The notes: generated by a model not told the origin, from the sequence alone. A DNA stretch of 34,125 nt from a virus (IMGVR_UViG_3300046721_000305:1-34125), one strand, 5' to 3'. Shown: positions 5,715 through 11,463, counted from the first letter of the stretch. Translations and numbers: made by a program.

Positions 5715-5756
5715 TATACGCACTATATTATTGAATCTAATGAAATGATGCGTATA
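5715..5756. promoter_or_regulatory. 8-bp inverted repeat upstream of the Sak4-SSB genes
   Basis: TATACGCA (5715-5722) and TGCGTATA (5749-5756) form a perfect inverted repeat with 26 bases between. It lies in the only sizeable gap (5655-5766) of the recombination region, 61 bases upstream of the Sak4 start. It may be an operator or part of a promoter. I could not place a good -10/-35 pair here. Confidence 0.4.
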
Positions 5757-5766
5757 AAGCGTTTAT

Positions 5767-5895
5767 CTATTCTGGATAACAAACCTCTGCACATGTTTCG
5801 CAACAATAATCTTCTGGTGCTGACCAATCATGATGATGCATGTAGTCTTTTGAGTTTTCACAGTCATGTTTTTCGCAGTAACATTGCATTTCCAT
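5767..5895 (-). CDS. Cys/His-rich 42-aa microprotein
   Basis: A short frame with a good ribosome site (AAGGATAG). Its ATG shares one base with the upstream stop. The product has eight cysteines and four histidines in 42 residues: Q-C-Y-C-E-K-H-D-C at the start, H-H-H in the middle, Y-C-C-E-T-C-A-E-V-C near the end. That strongly suggests one or two zinc sites. It is tightly packed with the preceding 74-aa Cys-containing gene. Function unknown. Confidence 0.7.
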   Translation of the reverse strand: MEMQCYCEKHDCENSKDYMHHHDWSAPEDYCCETCAEVCYPE

Positions 5896-6119
5896 TATCT
5901 ACTATCCTTATAACAATCAATCTGACAATACCAATTACCCTCAACCGTTGTTCTTGAATTATTGTCAAAGTCATCATCCGTCCACCCATCATTCTGTGCA
6001 ATCTCATCCGATGTTTGTCCGCAACCCATACACTCACGGCCTGCAAAATCAATAAGTGCAGGATTTAAAAAATTCAATCGTTCTTTTGCTGTAACAAAGT
6101 CTCGCATTATTAAATCCAT
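5895..6119 (-). CDS. Hypothetical 74-aa protein with CxxC and CxxxC pairs
   Basis: Start at 6119 is chosen because GGAGA lies upstream and because a longer in-frame reading from 6299 would cover most of the neighbouring gene. The N-terminal part is helical (MRDFVTAKERLNFLNPALID). Then come E-C-M-G-C-G and W-Y-C-Q-I-D-C, with an acidic loop (DDDFDN) between them, consistent with a treble-clef-like zinc site. It overlaps the microprotein gene by one base. Not recognised. Confidence 0.65.
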   Translation of the reverse strand: MDLIMRDFVTAKERLNFLNPALIDFAGRECMGCGQTSDEIAQNDGWTDDDFDNNSRTTVEGNWYCQIDCYKDSR

Positions 6120-6120
6120 T

Positions 6121-6327
6121 CTATTTCTCCAATAAATCGTCAATGGCTTCCTGCTCTGTATGCCCGATGCCAATTGGATCTTGACTGGGCGTCTCATAAT
6201 CAATAGGCGCTCCATCGTATCCATCCCACATGGCAACGTAAGGCTCACAACCCCAAAACTTGCGATCTGTATCATAAGTAACAAACACTTTATCGCCATT
6301 AATTACATGCACAGTTTCTCGGCTCAT
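6121..6327 (-). CDS. Hypothetical 68-aa protein, HicB-like fold possible
   Basis: Pattern of short strands, then a closing helix: VHVINGDKVFVTYDT, P-Y-V-A-M-W-D-G-Y, then G-I-G-H-T-E-Q-E-A-I-D-D-L-L-E-K. The last element (G-x-G-x-T-x-x-E-A-I-x-x-L) is typical of HicB-type partial RNase-H folds. No HicA toxin gene is adjacent, so this is not a complete HicAB system. The start overlaps the upstream stop by one base (TGATG). Confidence 0.6.
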   Translation of the reverse strand: MSRETVHVINGDKVFVTYDTDRKFWGCEPYVAMWDGYDGAPIDYETPSQDPIGIGHTEQEAIDDLLEK

Positions 6328-6854
6328 CAGAATTTACTCCCACAATTACCATCATGCTCTAAATCATAATGGGCGTGATTTGATGATTCATTATTAACCA
6401 GATGAAAGTAACTGTTGCAGGCTGTGTCCAGCACGTCTTGAATGGATTTATGATAATAAGTAAGGATGTTTTTACGTGTTACTTGAGCAAAATTCTCTCT
6501 CGTATCAACGCAATCATCTCGTAGCATGGCAAGTAAGGCACAGGTATAATCACTCTCTATCGAGAAGTCATTGCCGTAAACACATTCATTAACTTCACGG
6601 TCGCTCGCTTCAATGAATAGTCTAGCTACCTCGTTTTGCTCATCACCAGGGAGATTTGAAAGAAATAATTCGTATTGGTCATCGACATACTTTGCATAAT
6701 TAGCAACCAATGCTTCAGCATAATCTCTAAGATTAGTCGTATGATTCATGTTCGCAACTCCGGCGAAAGCCCCTTTTAAGTCAAAGGGATCGTCATTCCA
6801 TGACGAGTCTTGTTGATTTTGTATATTATTATGCGATAAACTAATTTTGTTCAT
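6327..6854 (-). CDS. Hypothetical 175-aa early protein
   Basis: Soluble, acidic and helical, not recognised. Residues 1-35 are polar and probably disordered. The middle (D-Y-A-E-A-L-V-A-N-Y-A-K-Y to R-L-F-I-E-A-S-D) and the region around K-N-I-L-T-Y-Y-H-K are helical. The C-terminal 20 residues hold several His and a Cys (S-N-H-A-H-Y-D-L-E-H-D-G-N-C-G). AGGA precedes the ATG at usual spacing. It is the largest unassigned early gene. Confidence 0.65.
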   Translation of the reverse strand: MNKISLSHNNIQNQQDSSWNDDPFDLKGAFAGVANMNHTTNLRDYAEALVANYAKYVDDQYELFLSNLPGDEQNEVARLFIEASDREVNECVYGNDFSIESDYTCALLAMLRDDCVDTRENFAQVTRKNILTYYHKSIQDVLDTACNSYFHLVNNESSNHAHYDLEHDGNCGSKF

Positions 6855-6886
6855 GATAATTCCTGACGGTATTATTGATGCTCCCA

Positions 6887-6914
6887 GATAGAGAAGGTTG
6901 CAGCCTTCTCTATC
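6887..6914. other. Perfect 11-bp hairpin between early genes
   Basis: GATAGAGAAGG (6887-6897) pairs with CCTTCTCTATC (6904-6914) around a six-base loop. It begins 10 bases after the stop of the 64-aa membrane-protein gene and ends 33 bases before the next ATG. No U-run follows on either strand, so it is a weak or factor-dependent terminator, an attenuator or an RNA-processing site. Confidence 0.7.
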
Positions 6915-6923
6915 AACCTATTA

Positions 6924-7118
6924 CTAAATTATCCATTTAAACCCATGCGCCATAAGTCCTAACAATCCTAGAAATCCAGAACCCATGAGCCCAAACATCC
7001 ATCGTTGATTCGATTCAATTCTATCCATTGACTTATAAATGTGGTCGAATGTTTTATAAATCTCTTCATTCTTCTGTTTTAACAACTCTATATTAAGCTG
7101 CTCTTGTGTATAAGTCAT
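6924..7118 (-). CDS. Coiled-coil protein with C-terminal membrane anchor (64 aa)
   Basis: First gene behind the consensus leftward promoter at 7144-7171. A helical charged N-terminus (QEQLNIELLKQKNEEIYKTF) forms a probable coiled coil up to residue 38. Residues 40-64 form a hydrophobic segment with G-L-M-G-S-G-F-L-G-L-L-G-L-M-A-H-G-F. The end resembles that of the 103-aa protein at 3381-3692. AAGAGGTGAT is a strong ribosome site. Strong early expression suggests a role at the membrane soon after infection, such as superinfection exclusion or lysis control; this is inference. Confidence 0.75.
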   Translation of the reverse strand: MTYTQEQLNIELLKQKNEEIYKTFDHIYKSMDRIESNQRWMFGLMGSGFLGLLGLMAHGFKWII

Positions 7119-7143
7119 ACATCACCTCTTAACTAACAATACA

Positions 7144-7171
7144 ATTATACATTTATATCTTTCTTTGTCAA
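7144..7171 (-). promoter_or_regulatory. Consensus sigma70 promoter for the leftward early genes
   Basis: On the minus strand TTGACA (7171-7166) and TATAAT (7149-7144) are both perfect, 16 bases apart. The spacer ends in ATATAAATG. The start site would be near 7137, 19 bases before the 64-aa gene. The promoter overlaps the 3' end of the RHH gene. The same -35 and the 3' half of the spacer recur at 10351-10378. Confidence 0.85.
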
Positions 7172-7327
7172 CTTATCATCAAACTTTTTTTTATATTTCT
7201 CCAAAAGTCGATTAACAATATCGGTCATTGCTTCTTCTTGCTCGGCTGCTCTCAGTTTAAGAAACATCCACATTTCTTTGCTCATTCTCATGTTAAACAT
7301 TTTGTTTTCTTCGCTAAGTTTAGACAT
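7145..7327 (-). CDS. Arc-type ribbon-helix-helix DNA-binding protein (60 aa)
   Basis: Residues 10-48 fit the Arc/MetJ class: a short strand F-N-M-R-M-S (10-15), helix KEMWMFLKLRAAEQEEAMTD, then I-V-N-R-L-L-E-K-Y-K-K-K. Dimers would insert the strand into the DNA major groove. The C-terminus is Lys-rich. AAGGAT precedes the ATG. The 3' end overlaps the strong leftward promoter, and the operator-like element ATAAATGTA occurs both there and 35 bases upstream of this gene, so autoregulation and control of the early operons are likely. It is the only obvious transcription factor here besides the excisionase-like protein. Confidence 0.8.
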   Translation of the reverse strand: MSKLSEENKMFNMRMSKEMWMFLKLRAAEQEEAMTDIVNRLLEKYKKKFDDKLTKKDINV

Positions 7328-7454
7328 TATTATTAATCCTTACCCTCTTATATTTGTTTATATAAATGTATCATTGTTTAAATAATTATGCAAATAGTTT
7401 TGTATAAAAATATTAGATGATTAATTTTTAGTGGGATTAAAATTTGATTTTGTT

Positions 7455-7483
7455 TTGATAAGGTGAGGATTTTAAGTCATAAT
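7455..7483 (+). promoter_or_regulatory. Likely rightward promoter for the replication genes
   Basis: TTGATA (7455-7460), 17-base spacer, CATAAT (7478-7483). Each hexamer differs from consensus at one position. The AGTTAACT palindrome at 7491-7498 covers the expected start site and may be an operator. Confidence 0.6.
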
Positions 7484-7542
7484 CTGTGAAAGTTAACTAG
7501 GTGGTCACTTCAATGTTCCCACCATGAGAACAAAAAACATGC

Positions 7543-7626
7543 GAATGATTATGCGTCGGCCAAGATTCTTAATCATTCTTAGAACAACCGGATGCCAAGT
7601 TTTGGCAAAGTACGGCAAATGCATCC
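7543..7626. repeat. Nested inverted repeats in the leader of the initiator gene
   Basis: GAATGATTA (7543-7551) pairs with TAATCATTC (7570-7578). TGCCAA-GTT-TTGGCA is at 7593-7607, inside the arms GGATGC (7590-7595) and GCATCC (7621-7626). They could be operators or form a structured 5' leader. Confidence 0.6.
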
Positions 7627-7677
7627 ATTCAACGAGACAATCAAATGAACCCAAATATCAATAAAGGACCAAATAAT

Positions 7678-8700
7678 ATGTCGCATGCAAATTATAACAC
7701 GAATGCTCAGGAGTACAACCACCCTGCTTATGTAAATATACCTTTCTTTGTACTTCAAGAAGAGAGACTGGATTTTTTTAATAAATTCTTGTTTTCTTTA
7801 TTTTGGAGCTTTTCTGTTTCTGGCAAACGGATTAATACAAGCAATGGATACTTAGCTGAATTATTTAAAGTATCTGAAAAATACATTCAAATACGAATTA
7901 AAGACTTAGAAGACTTGGGTTTCATCCGCCGCTACAGTCGCAAATACAAGCGCTACATTGAAGTTCTTCACGCCCCTTTTAATGACATAGAAATATCAAA
8001 TAGCCCAAATATTGAACTGGTACCAACCACAGTTGGTGTCAGTACAAATATTATACTGCCACCAACCACAGTTGGTGTCTCCCACCAACTACAGTTGGTC
8101 CCCCCACCAACCACAGTTGGTCCATATAACAAAGAAGATAACAAAGAAGATAACAAAGCTAATACAACACCTATCGGTGTTTCCGAGGGAAAATCCTTTT
8201 TGTTGACTGTAAAAGACATGCTTAAAGACAATCCTCATAACATTGACGAGCCATTGCTTAATGAATGGATGATTATTCGCAAAAATAAGAAAGCGCCTTT
8301 GACTCGTACTGCGTGGAATAGAACGAATAAGGTGATGACACGACTTGTTGAAGCTGGTTTGTTAGCTGTTGATTGTTTTGAGCGAATGGTAGCAAGTGGA
8401 TGGCAGGGGATGGAGTTTAAGTATTTTGAACAAGAATTGATTAAAAACCCTGTATTAAAATATCCAACTCCTAGCGAACGGGCTATTAATGAACAAAAAA
8501 TTCGTGAACGTGAACTAAAATCGAATCAGGAAAAGCAAAAAGAGATTGAAGAAAGTACTTCTTCCTATAAAAATATAAAGCAGCATATAAATATTTTTGA
8601 TATGAAAAAACATCAAGATGCAGATATGGAGAAATTGGGAATGAGCCGTCTTCAGTATCATGATTATATAACCATGGGGAAATCTATCGTTCATAAATAA
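7678..8700 (+). CDS. Replication initiator, lambda-O-like, with winged-helix domain
   Basis: Start at 7678 is preferred because AAAGGA lies 9 bases upstream; an in-frame ATG at 7645 would add 11 residues. Residues about 20-100 are an HTH_36-type winged helix (H-P-A-Y-V-N-I-P, N-G-Y-L-A-E-L-F-K-V-S, ISEKYIQ-like recognition helix, L-G-F-I-R-R-Y). Residues 115-150 repeat P-T-T-V-G because the DNA there is a set of four iterons. N-K-E-D repeats follow. The C-terminal domain (about 185-255) holds W-M-I-I-R-K-N-K-K-A-P-L-T and S-G-W-Q-G-M-E-F, as in other phage O-type initiators. It should bind the iterons in its own gene and recruit the host helicase loader or helicase, as no DnaB or DnaC gene is visible. 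Confidence 0.8.
   Translation: MSHANYNTNAQEYNHPAYVNIPFFVLQEERLDFFNKFLFSLFWSFSVSGKRINTSNGYLAELFKVSEKYIQIRIKDLEDLGFIRRYSRKYKRYIEVLHAPFNDIEISNSPNIELVPTTVGVSTNIILPPTTVGVSHQLQLVPPPTTVGPYNKEDNKEDNKANTTPIGVSEGKSFLLTVKDMLKDNPHNIDEPLLNEWMIIRKNKKAPLTRTAWNRTNKVMTRLVEAGLLAVDCFERMVASGWQGMEFKYFEQELIKNPVLKYPTPSERAINEQKIRERELKSNQEKQKEIEESTSSYKNIKQHINIFDMKKHQDADMEKLGMSRLQYHDYITMGKSIVHK
8022..8121. other. ori: Replication origin: four dyad iterons inside the initiator gene
   Basis: ACCAACCACAGTTGGT occurs at 8022-8037, 8061-8076 and 8106-8121, and with one change (ACCAACTACAGTTGGT) at 8084-8099. Each has perfect 6-bp arms around a 4-base centre. Spacing start to start is 39, 23 and 22 bases. Iterons inside an O-type gene beside an A-rich tract match the lambda ori plan. 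A CRISPR array is excluded by the short, coding, palindromic units. Confidence 0.85.
8126..8158. repeat. A-rich 12-bp direct repeats beside the iterons
   Basis: ATAACAAAGAAG is repeated at 8126-8137 and 8138-8149 with a partial third copy to 8158. The strand bias (purines on the plus strand) and position next to the iterons suit a DNA unwinding element. Confidence 0.7.
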
Positions 8701-8703
8701 ATT

Positions 8704-9027
8704 ATGCTAACCATGGACGAGTGCAAAAAGATGATTTTCAATGTAGGGATTAAGTTAGGCGTGTCACCAAACCTTATTGCAACGCGTCTGTTAAGCGATC
8801 TTGATAAATCCGATATGTTGGCAGGATTAATTAATATCGTTGAACTAGAGGCACATGTGGAGGTTTGGGAGGGTAACGGAATGCCTGATTATGCGCATGG
8901 ATTGACTGAGACCTATGAGGCTGAAAAAAAACGCCTTTACCAGCAATCAATTTTACGCAAAAACAGTGAAGATTCAGAGAGAGTCTATAGAAAACCATTT
9001 GTTGAGTACACAGCAAGTAAGGATTGA
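8704..9027 (+). CDS. Hypothetical 107-aa protein of the replication module
   Basis: Starts 3 bases after the initiator stop and has no strong ribosome site, so it is probably coupled. Helical and acidic: MLTMDECKKMIFNVGIKLGV, then L-I-A-T-R-L-L-S-D-L-D-K-S-D-M-L, a V-E-V-W-E-G-N-G-M-P-D-Y motif, and a charged tail. Its position is that of a helicase loader (lambda P), but it is far too small and lacks a P-loop. It could be a short adaptor for the host helicase; this is inference from position only. Confidence 0.7.
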   Translation: MLTMDECKKMIFNVGIKLGVSPNLIATRLLSDLDKSDMLAGLINIVELEAHVEVWEGNGMPDYAHGLTETYEAEKKRLYQQSILRKNSEDSERVYRKPFVEYTASKD

Positions 9028-9030
9028 TGC

Positions 9031-9198
9031 ATGAAGAAAACAGTAAATTTAGCTGACAAACAGGCAGCGCTTGAGCTATTGAAGCAATTATATCGGGATG
9101 ATGAGGTTAAGGATGCGCCAGAGATTACTGATACCGAGCGAGAGTCAGGAACAAAGAGCATTAGTGACTTGGCTAAGTTACCACCCAATTGTTCGTGA
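9031..9198 (+). CDS. Hypothetical 55-aa protein overlapping the VRR-NUC gene
   Basis: Has a good ribosome site (AAGGA, 8 bases) and a normal composition: MKKTVNLADKQAALELLKQL, Y-R-D-D-E-V-K-D-A-P. Its last 101 bases overlap the VRR-NUC gene in another frame. Either it is a separate small protein, or it is the original N-terminus of the nuclease separated by a one-base frameshift, because the nuclease frame has only a poor start. The part before the overlap (about 22 residues) looks the most protein-like. Confidence 0.5.
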   Translation: MKKTVNLADKQAALELLKQLYRDDEVKDAPEITDTERESGTKSISDLAKLPPNCS

Positions 9199-9499
9199 TT
9201 TCTTTTGTAAGAATAATAACGAGGGAAAGCGAACGGAAGCACAAGGACATAATTTAAAGTTGATAGGATTGCGTCCAGGAGTTAGTGATCTTCTAATTTA
9301 TTGGCCAACAAAAACACACCCAGGATTGTGGTTAGAGGTTAAACGCAACAAAAAGTATACGAAGTCTGAGCGTTCGACACCTACGTGGATTGCGCAGGCA
9401 AAGTTTTTGGAACAAGTAAAAAGTGTTGGGTTTGCCGGCGAATTCTGTTACGGATGGGAAGAAGGTAAACGGATTGTTGAAAATTATCTGCTTACCTAA
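9098..9499 (+). CDS. VRR-NUC domain nuclease (133 aa)
   Basis: PD-(D/E)xK-type fold. Visible motifs: N-N-E-G-K-R (40-45), G-L-R-P-G-V-S-D-L-L (57-66, with D64 as metal ligand), W-L-E-V-K-R (E80, K82), and Q100 in the following helix. The family in phages acts on branched or nicked DNA or in Holliday-junction processing. It usually sits in replication or recombination regions, as here. Length is typical for stand-alone phage versions. The ATG at 9098 has little ribosome-site support and is overlapped by the 55-aa frame, so the true N-terminus is uncertain. It ends 7 bases before a convergent minus-strand gene. Confidence 0.85.
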   Translation: MMRLRMRQRLLIPSESQEQRALVTWLSYHPIVRDFFCKNNNEGKRTEAQGHNLKLIGLRPGVSDLLIYWPTKTHPGLWLEVKRNKKYTKSERSTPTWIAQAKFLEQVKSVGFAGEFCYGWEEGKRIVENYLLT

Positions 9500-9506
9500 G
9501 TAAATA

Positions 9507-9686
9507 TTATTTTGAATGGTTACGAAGTAATTTATCGGCATCTTTTTTGTCAACGTATAAATCATGGACAGTTACTTTTATAAAGTGCATCGGTTTTACT
9601 TCTACATAACAAAATCCATTGTCACGTATTTTTTTTAGAGATTCTACACTAAGCGGCATATATCCGTGTTCTTTCCATGTATCCAT
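9507..9686 (-). CDS. Hypothetical 59-aa protein, last gene of minus-strand cassette
   Basis: Frame of 59 codons with AGGAT upstream of its ATG. Short strands and helices: MDTWKEHGYMPLSVESLKKI, N-G-F-C-Y-V-E-V-K-P, F-I-K-V-T-V-H-D-L-Y, then K-K-D-A-D-K-L-L-R-N-H. The pattern resembles small one-domain DNA- or RNA-binding proteins but I cannot name a family. It converges on the VRR-NUC gene. Confidence 0.65.
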   Translation of the reverse strand: MDTWKEHGYMPLSVESLKKIRDNGFCYVEVKPMHFIKVTVHDLYVDKKDADKLLRNHSK

Positions 9687-9768
9687 GTTTAATTTTTATC
9701 CTAAGTTAGTTATTAAAATAATAGGGTTTTATCGAGTACGACTACATCCTTTGTGAGCATGATTGCTA

Positions 9769-9954
9769 CTAATATTCTGCTGTTTTATGCTTAAACAGTT
9801 CCATGCCATCTTTTATGCCCTTGTTGTAAGCTATAATCATTAATCCAAAAATAGGACTTTCGTATTGATGTAATTCAGCGGGCATAGCGTCTTCTATAAG
9901 CACTAAAAAATCGTTTAAAATGTTTCTATTACGGATTTCTTCAAAGTTGTCCAT
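9769..9954 (-). CDS. Hypothetical 61-aa protein of minus-strand cassette
   Basis: AAAAGGAT precedes the ATG. Acidic N-terminus (MDNFEEIRNRNILNDFLVLI), then P-A-E-L-H-Q-Y-E-S-P-I-F-G-L-M-I-I-A-Y-N-K-G-I-K-D-G-M-E-L-F, which suggests two helices packing in a small soluble protein. Not recognised. An 82-base gap follows that I find empty except for a meaningless 15-codon frame. Confidence 0.65.
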   Translation of the reverse strand: MDNFEEIRNRNILNDFLVLIEDAMPAELHQYESPIFGLMIIAYNKGIKDGMELFKHKTAEY

Positions 9955-9970
9955 ATATTATCCTTTTTGG

Positions 9971-10141
9971 TTATCCCATCTTTGCTAAGATAAGGTACAG
10001 AAACATTGAAAAAGAACTGCCAATTATTGATTCCAAAATTAAACCGGCATCGATGTATTTTTTTATGCATCGGGATATAGCCACGCTACAGCCACTACTC
10101 GCGTATATTGATAATACCGTAATCATTGTGTTTGTTTGCAT
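9971..10141 (-). CDS. 56-aa small membrane protein
   Basis: AAAGGAT lies upstream at correct spacing. Two hydrophobic stretches are visible: residues 6-26 (MITVLSIYASSGCSVAISRC) and residues 33-53 (G-L-I-L-E-S-I-I-G-S-S-F-S-M-F-L-Y-L-I-L-A), separated by a basic I-K-K-Y loop. Two spans and small size would suit a holin or membrane modulator, and the endolysin gene begins about 300 bases away on the other strand. The opposite direction argues against a simple lysis operon. Confidence 0.65.
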   Translation of the reverse strand: MQTNTMITVLSIYASSGCSVAISRCIKKYIDAGLILESIIGSSFSMFLYLILAKMG

Positions 10142-10154
10142 GTTAATTTATCCT

Positions 10155-10322
10155 TTAAGTTAACTTTAATAAGTGAAGAATTACTGGTAGTAAAATAGAG
10201 CCAGCAATAAGACCGAGCCCTAAGTTCATTTTAGCTTCCATCCGCTCTACAAACCTTTCTAGCAGCCTTATTCTTACTTCATGGTCCATGTAGTGGTCTA
10301 TTTCTGATTTATTCATTTTCAT
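10155..10322 (-). CDS. 55-aa coiled-coil membrane protein, XhlA-like architecture
   Basis: First gene of the minus-strand cassette, 29 bases from the promoter's -10. The N-terminal 32 residues are charged and heptad-like (S-E-I-D-H-Y-M-D-H, V-R-I-R-L-L-E-R-F-V-E-R-M-E-A-K). Residues 33-53 are one membrane span (N-L-G-L-G-L-I-A-G-S-I-L-L-P-V-I-L-H-L-L). The plan matches the proteins at 3381 and 6924, making three small coiled-coil/anchor proteins in one genome. A ribosome site is weak: GTGAAATG only. Confidence 0.65.
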   Translation of the reverse strand: MKMNKSEIDHYMDHEVRIRLLERFVERMEAKMNLGLGLIAGSILLPVILHLLKLT

Positions 10323-10341
10323 TTCACTTTTAGTTATGTTG

Positions 10342-10378
10342 ATAAATGTAATAATACATTTATATTTATATATGTCAA
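10342..10378 (-). promoter_or_regulatory. Promoter with palindromic operator for the minus-strand cassette
   Basis: On the minus strand TTGACA (10378-10373), 16-base spacer, TATTAT (10356-10351). A perfect dyad ATAAATGTA-ATAA-TACATTTAT (10342-10363) covers the -10 region. Spacing and the inner spacer (ATATAAATG) equal those of the promoter at 7144-7171, so one regulator, probably the RHH protein, should control both. Confidence 0.8.
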
Positions 10379-10443
10379 CAGATATTTTAAACTTTTTTTA
10401 ATCTTGTGCTAATATCAAAAAATAACTTAACAAGGAGGTGTAA

Positions 10444-10851
10444 ATGCCGAAGTTTAGCCAAGAATCATTTAGTCGTCTATCAACCTGTCATCCTGATTTA
10501 CAGACGTTGTTCTATGAGGTTAATAAGACGTTTGAGTGTACAATTTTGGAAGGTTATCGCAATCAGGATGACCAAGAAAAGGCCTTTGATGCGGGCAAAA
10601 CGAAATTGCATTGGCCTAATGGCAAGCACAATAGTCAACCATCCATGGCCGTTGATGTCGCGCCTTATCCACTTGATTGGTACAACGACAAGCGCTTTTA
10701 TTGGTTTGCGGGGTATGTGATGGGAATTGCCCAAAAGCTTAAAGACGAGGGTAAGATGACGCACGCTGTTAGATATGGCGGAGATTGGGATAGAGATAAA
10801 GATATTACGCATAATAAGTTCAATGACCTTGTGCATTACGAACTTGTTTAA
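10444..10851 (+). CDS. Endolysin, L-alanyl-D-glutamate peptidase (M15 family)
   Basis: 135 residues, the usual length for phage M15-type peptidases. Zinc ligands are visible as H62 in K-H-N-S-Q-P-S-M-A-V-D, D71 in V-D-V-A-P, and H131 in F-N-D-L-V-H-Y-E-L. R-Y-G-G-D-W-D-R-D (110-118) is the conserved region before the last ligand. It should cut the L-Ala-D-Glu bond in the peptidoglycan stem peptide. AAGGAGGTG is an ideal ribosome site. There is no signal peptide, so it needs a holin; candidates are the small membrane proteins on the opposite strand. It is the first gene of the late rightward block. Confidence 0.9.
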   Translation: MPKFSQESFSRLSTCHPDLQTLFYEVNKTFECTILEGYRNQDDQEKAFDAGKTKLHWPNGKHNSQPSMAVDVAPYPLDWYNDKRFYWFAGYVMGIAQKLKDEGKMTHAVRYGGDWDRDKDITHNKFNDLVHYELV

Positions 10852-10886
10852 TACAATCGTGTAAAACCACTAAAGGATTAGTGATT

Positions 10887-11357
10887 ATGGCCGGAAAGCC
10901 TAACCCTCCCAAAGAATACGCTCGAGAAGAAACGGGGCGACCTTCAAAATTTACGCCTGAACGTAGAGCCTCCATCATTGATGCTATATCGCATCGCATT
11001 CCCTATGAAATGGCTGCCGAAGCTAATGGCATTAGTCTATCAACTTTGTATGAATGGTTTAAGATTGGAAGAGGCCATCAGGAAGAAGGGATATCCTCTG
11101 ATTACACAGTCTTTTCGGAAGCTTTAAAAAAAGCTGAGATGACAAAAGTTCGTGAGCACACTGATATTATTGCCGCTCGTCCTGAGCGCTGGCAAGCGGA
11201 TGCGTGGCTTCTAGAACGTAGATGGTACAAGCATTTTGGCCCGAATGCACAACTTAACGAACTTAATCATAAACTAGACCGATTAGCCGAAGGAGATAGA
11301 CAAAATGGACAAGAAAAAACCAATGAAGATGAAAGCAGAGATGAAGAAAGAAATTAA
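10887..11357 (+). CDS. terS: Small terminase-like HTH protein
   Basis: 156 residues; the ATG at 10887 has AAGGA 9 bases upstream, better than a GTG at 10881. A G-R-P-S-K-F-T-P-E-R motif leads into a helix-turn-helix (Y-E-M-A-A-E-A-N-G-I-S-L-S-T-L-Y-E-W). A central helical region follows with A-L-K-K-A-E-M-T-K, W-Q-A-D-A-W-L-L-E-R-R and W-Y-K-H-F-G. This arrangement is common in small terminase subunits, which recognise the pac site and pass DNA to the large subunit. The C-terminal 30 residues are polar and disordered. The pac site is often inside such genes but cannot be identified here. Confidence 0.75.
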   Translation: MAGKPNPPKEYAREETGRPSKFTPERRASIIDAISHRIPYEMAAEANGISLSTLYEWFKIGRGHQEEGISSDYTVFSEALKKAEMTKVREHTDIIAARPERWQADAWLLERRWYKHFGPNAQLNELNHKLDRLAEGDRQNGQEKTNEDESRDEERN

Positions 11358-11463
11358 AAGTGCTGTAAAAAAGTCTGAGAAAAAAGACATGATGCAAGAT
11401 AAGAAGATGATGGGCAATGCTGTGCTTAAAGATAAGATGAAGAAAAAGGATTGCAAATACTAA
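11305..11463 (+). CDS. Lys/Met-rich 52-aa basic protein
   Basis: AAGGAG lies 9 bases before the ATG, within the end of the small terminase gene, which it overlaps by 53 bases. The product is almost only Lys, Met, Asp and Glu (M-D-K-K-K-P-M-K-M-K-A-E-M-K-K), probably disordered or helical. Packaged or DNA-binding small basic proteins of this sort occur in phage late regions; function unknown. Confidence 0.65.
   Translation: MDKKKPMKMKAEMKKEIKSAVKKSEKKDMMQDKKMMGNAVLKDKMKKKDCKY

Larger units (their letters stand above)
7328..7677. promoter_or_regulatory. Control region between divergent early and replication operons
   Basis: About 350 bases without a secure gene. ATAAATGTA at 7362-7370 is the element also found at the promoters at 7144-7171 and 10351-10378. 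A minus-strand TTGCAT-N17-TACATT may serve the RHH gene. The perfect palindrome AGTTAACT is at 7491-7498. TGTTC...GAACA is at 7515-7532. Further dyads lie at 7543-7626. Confidence 0.6.

Noticed and set aside
6887-6914. Standard rho-independent terminator
   Set aside because: The stem is perfect but no U-run follows on either strand; listed as a hairpin of unknown role.
8022-8121. CRISPR-like array
   Set aside because: Only four 16-bp palindromic units with short uneven gaps inside a coding gene; this is an iteron origin.
7968-8231. Frames opposite or shifted from the initiator gene over the iterons
   Set aside because: They arise from the repeated iteron DNA and have no start signals.
9687-9768. 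15-codon minus-strand frame in the cassette gap
   Set aside because: Too short and without a ribosome site.
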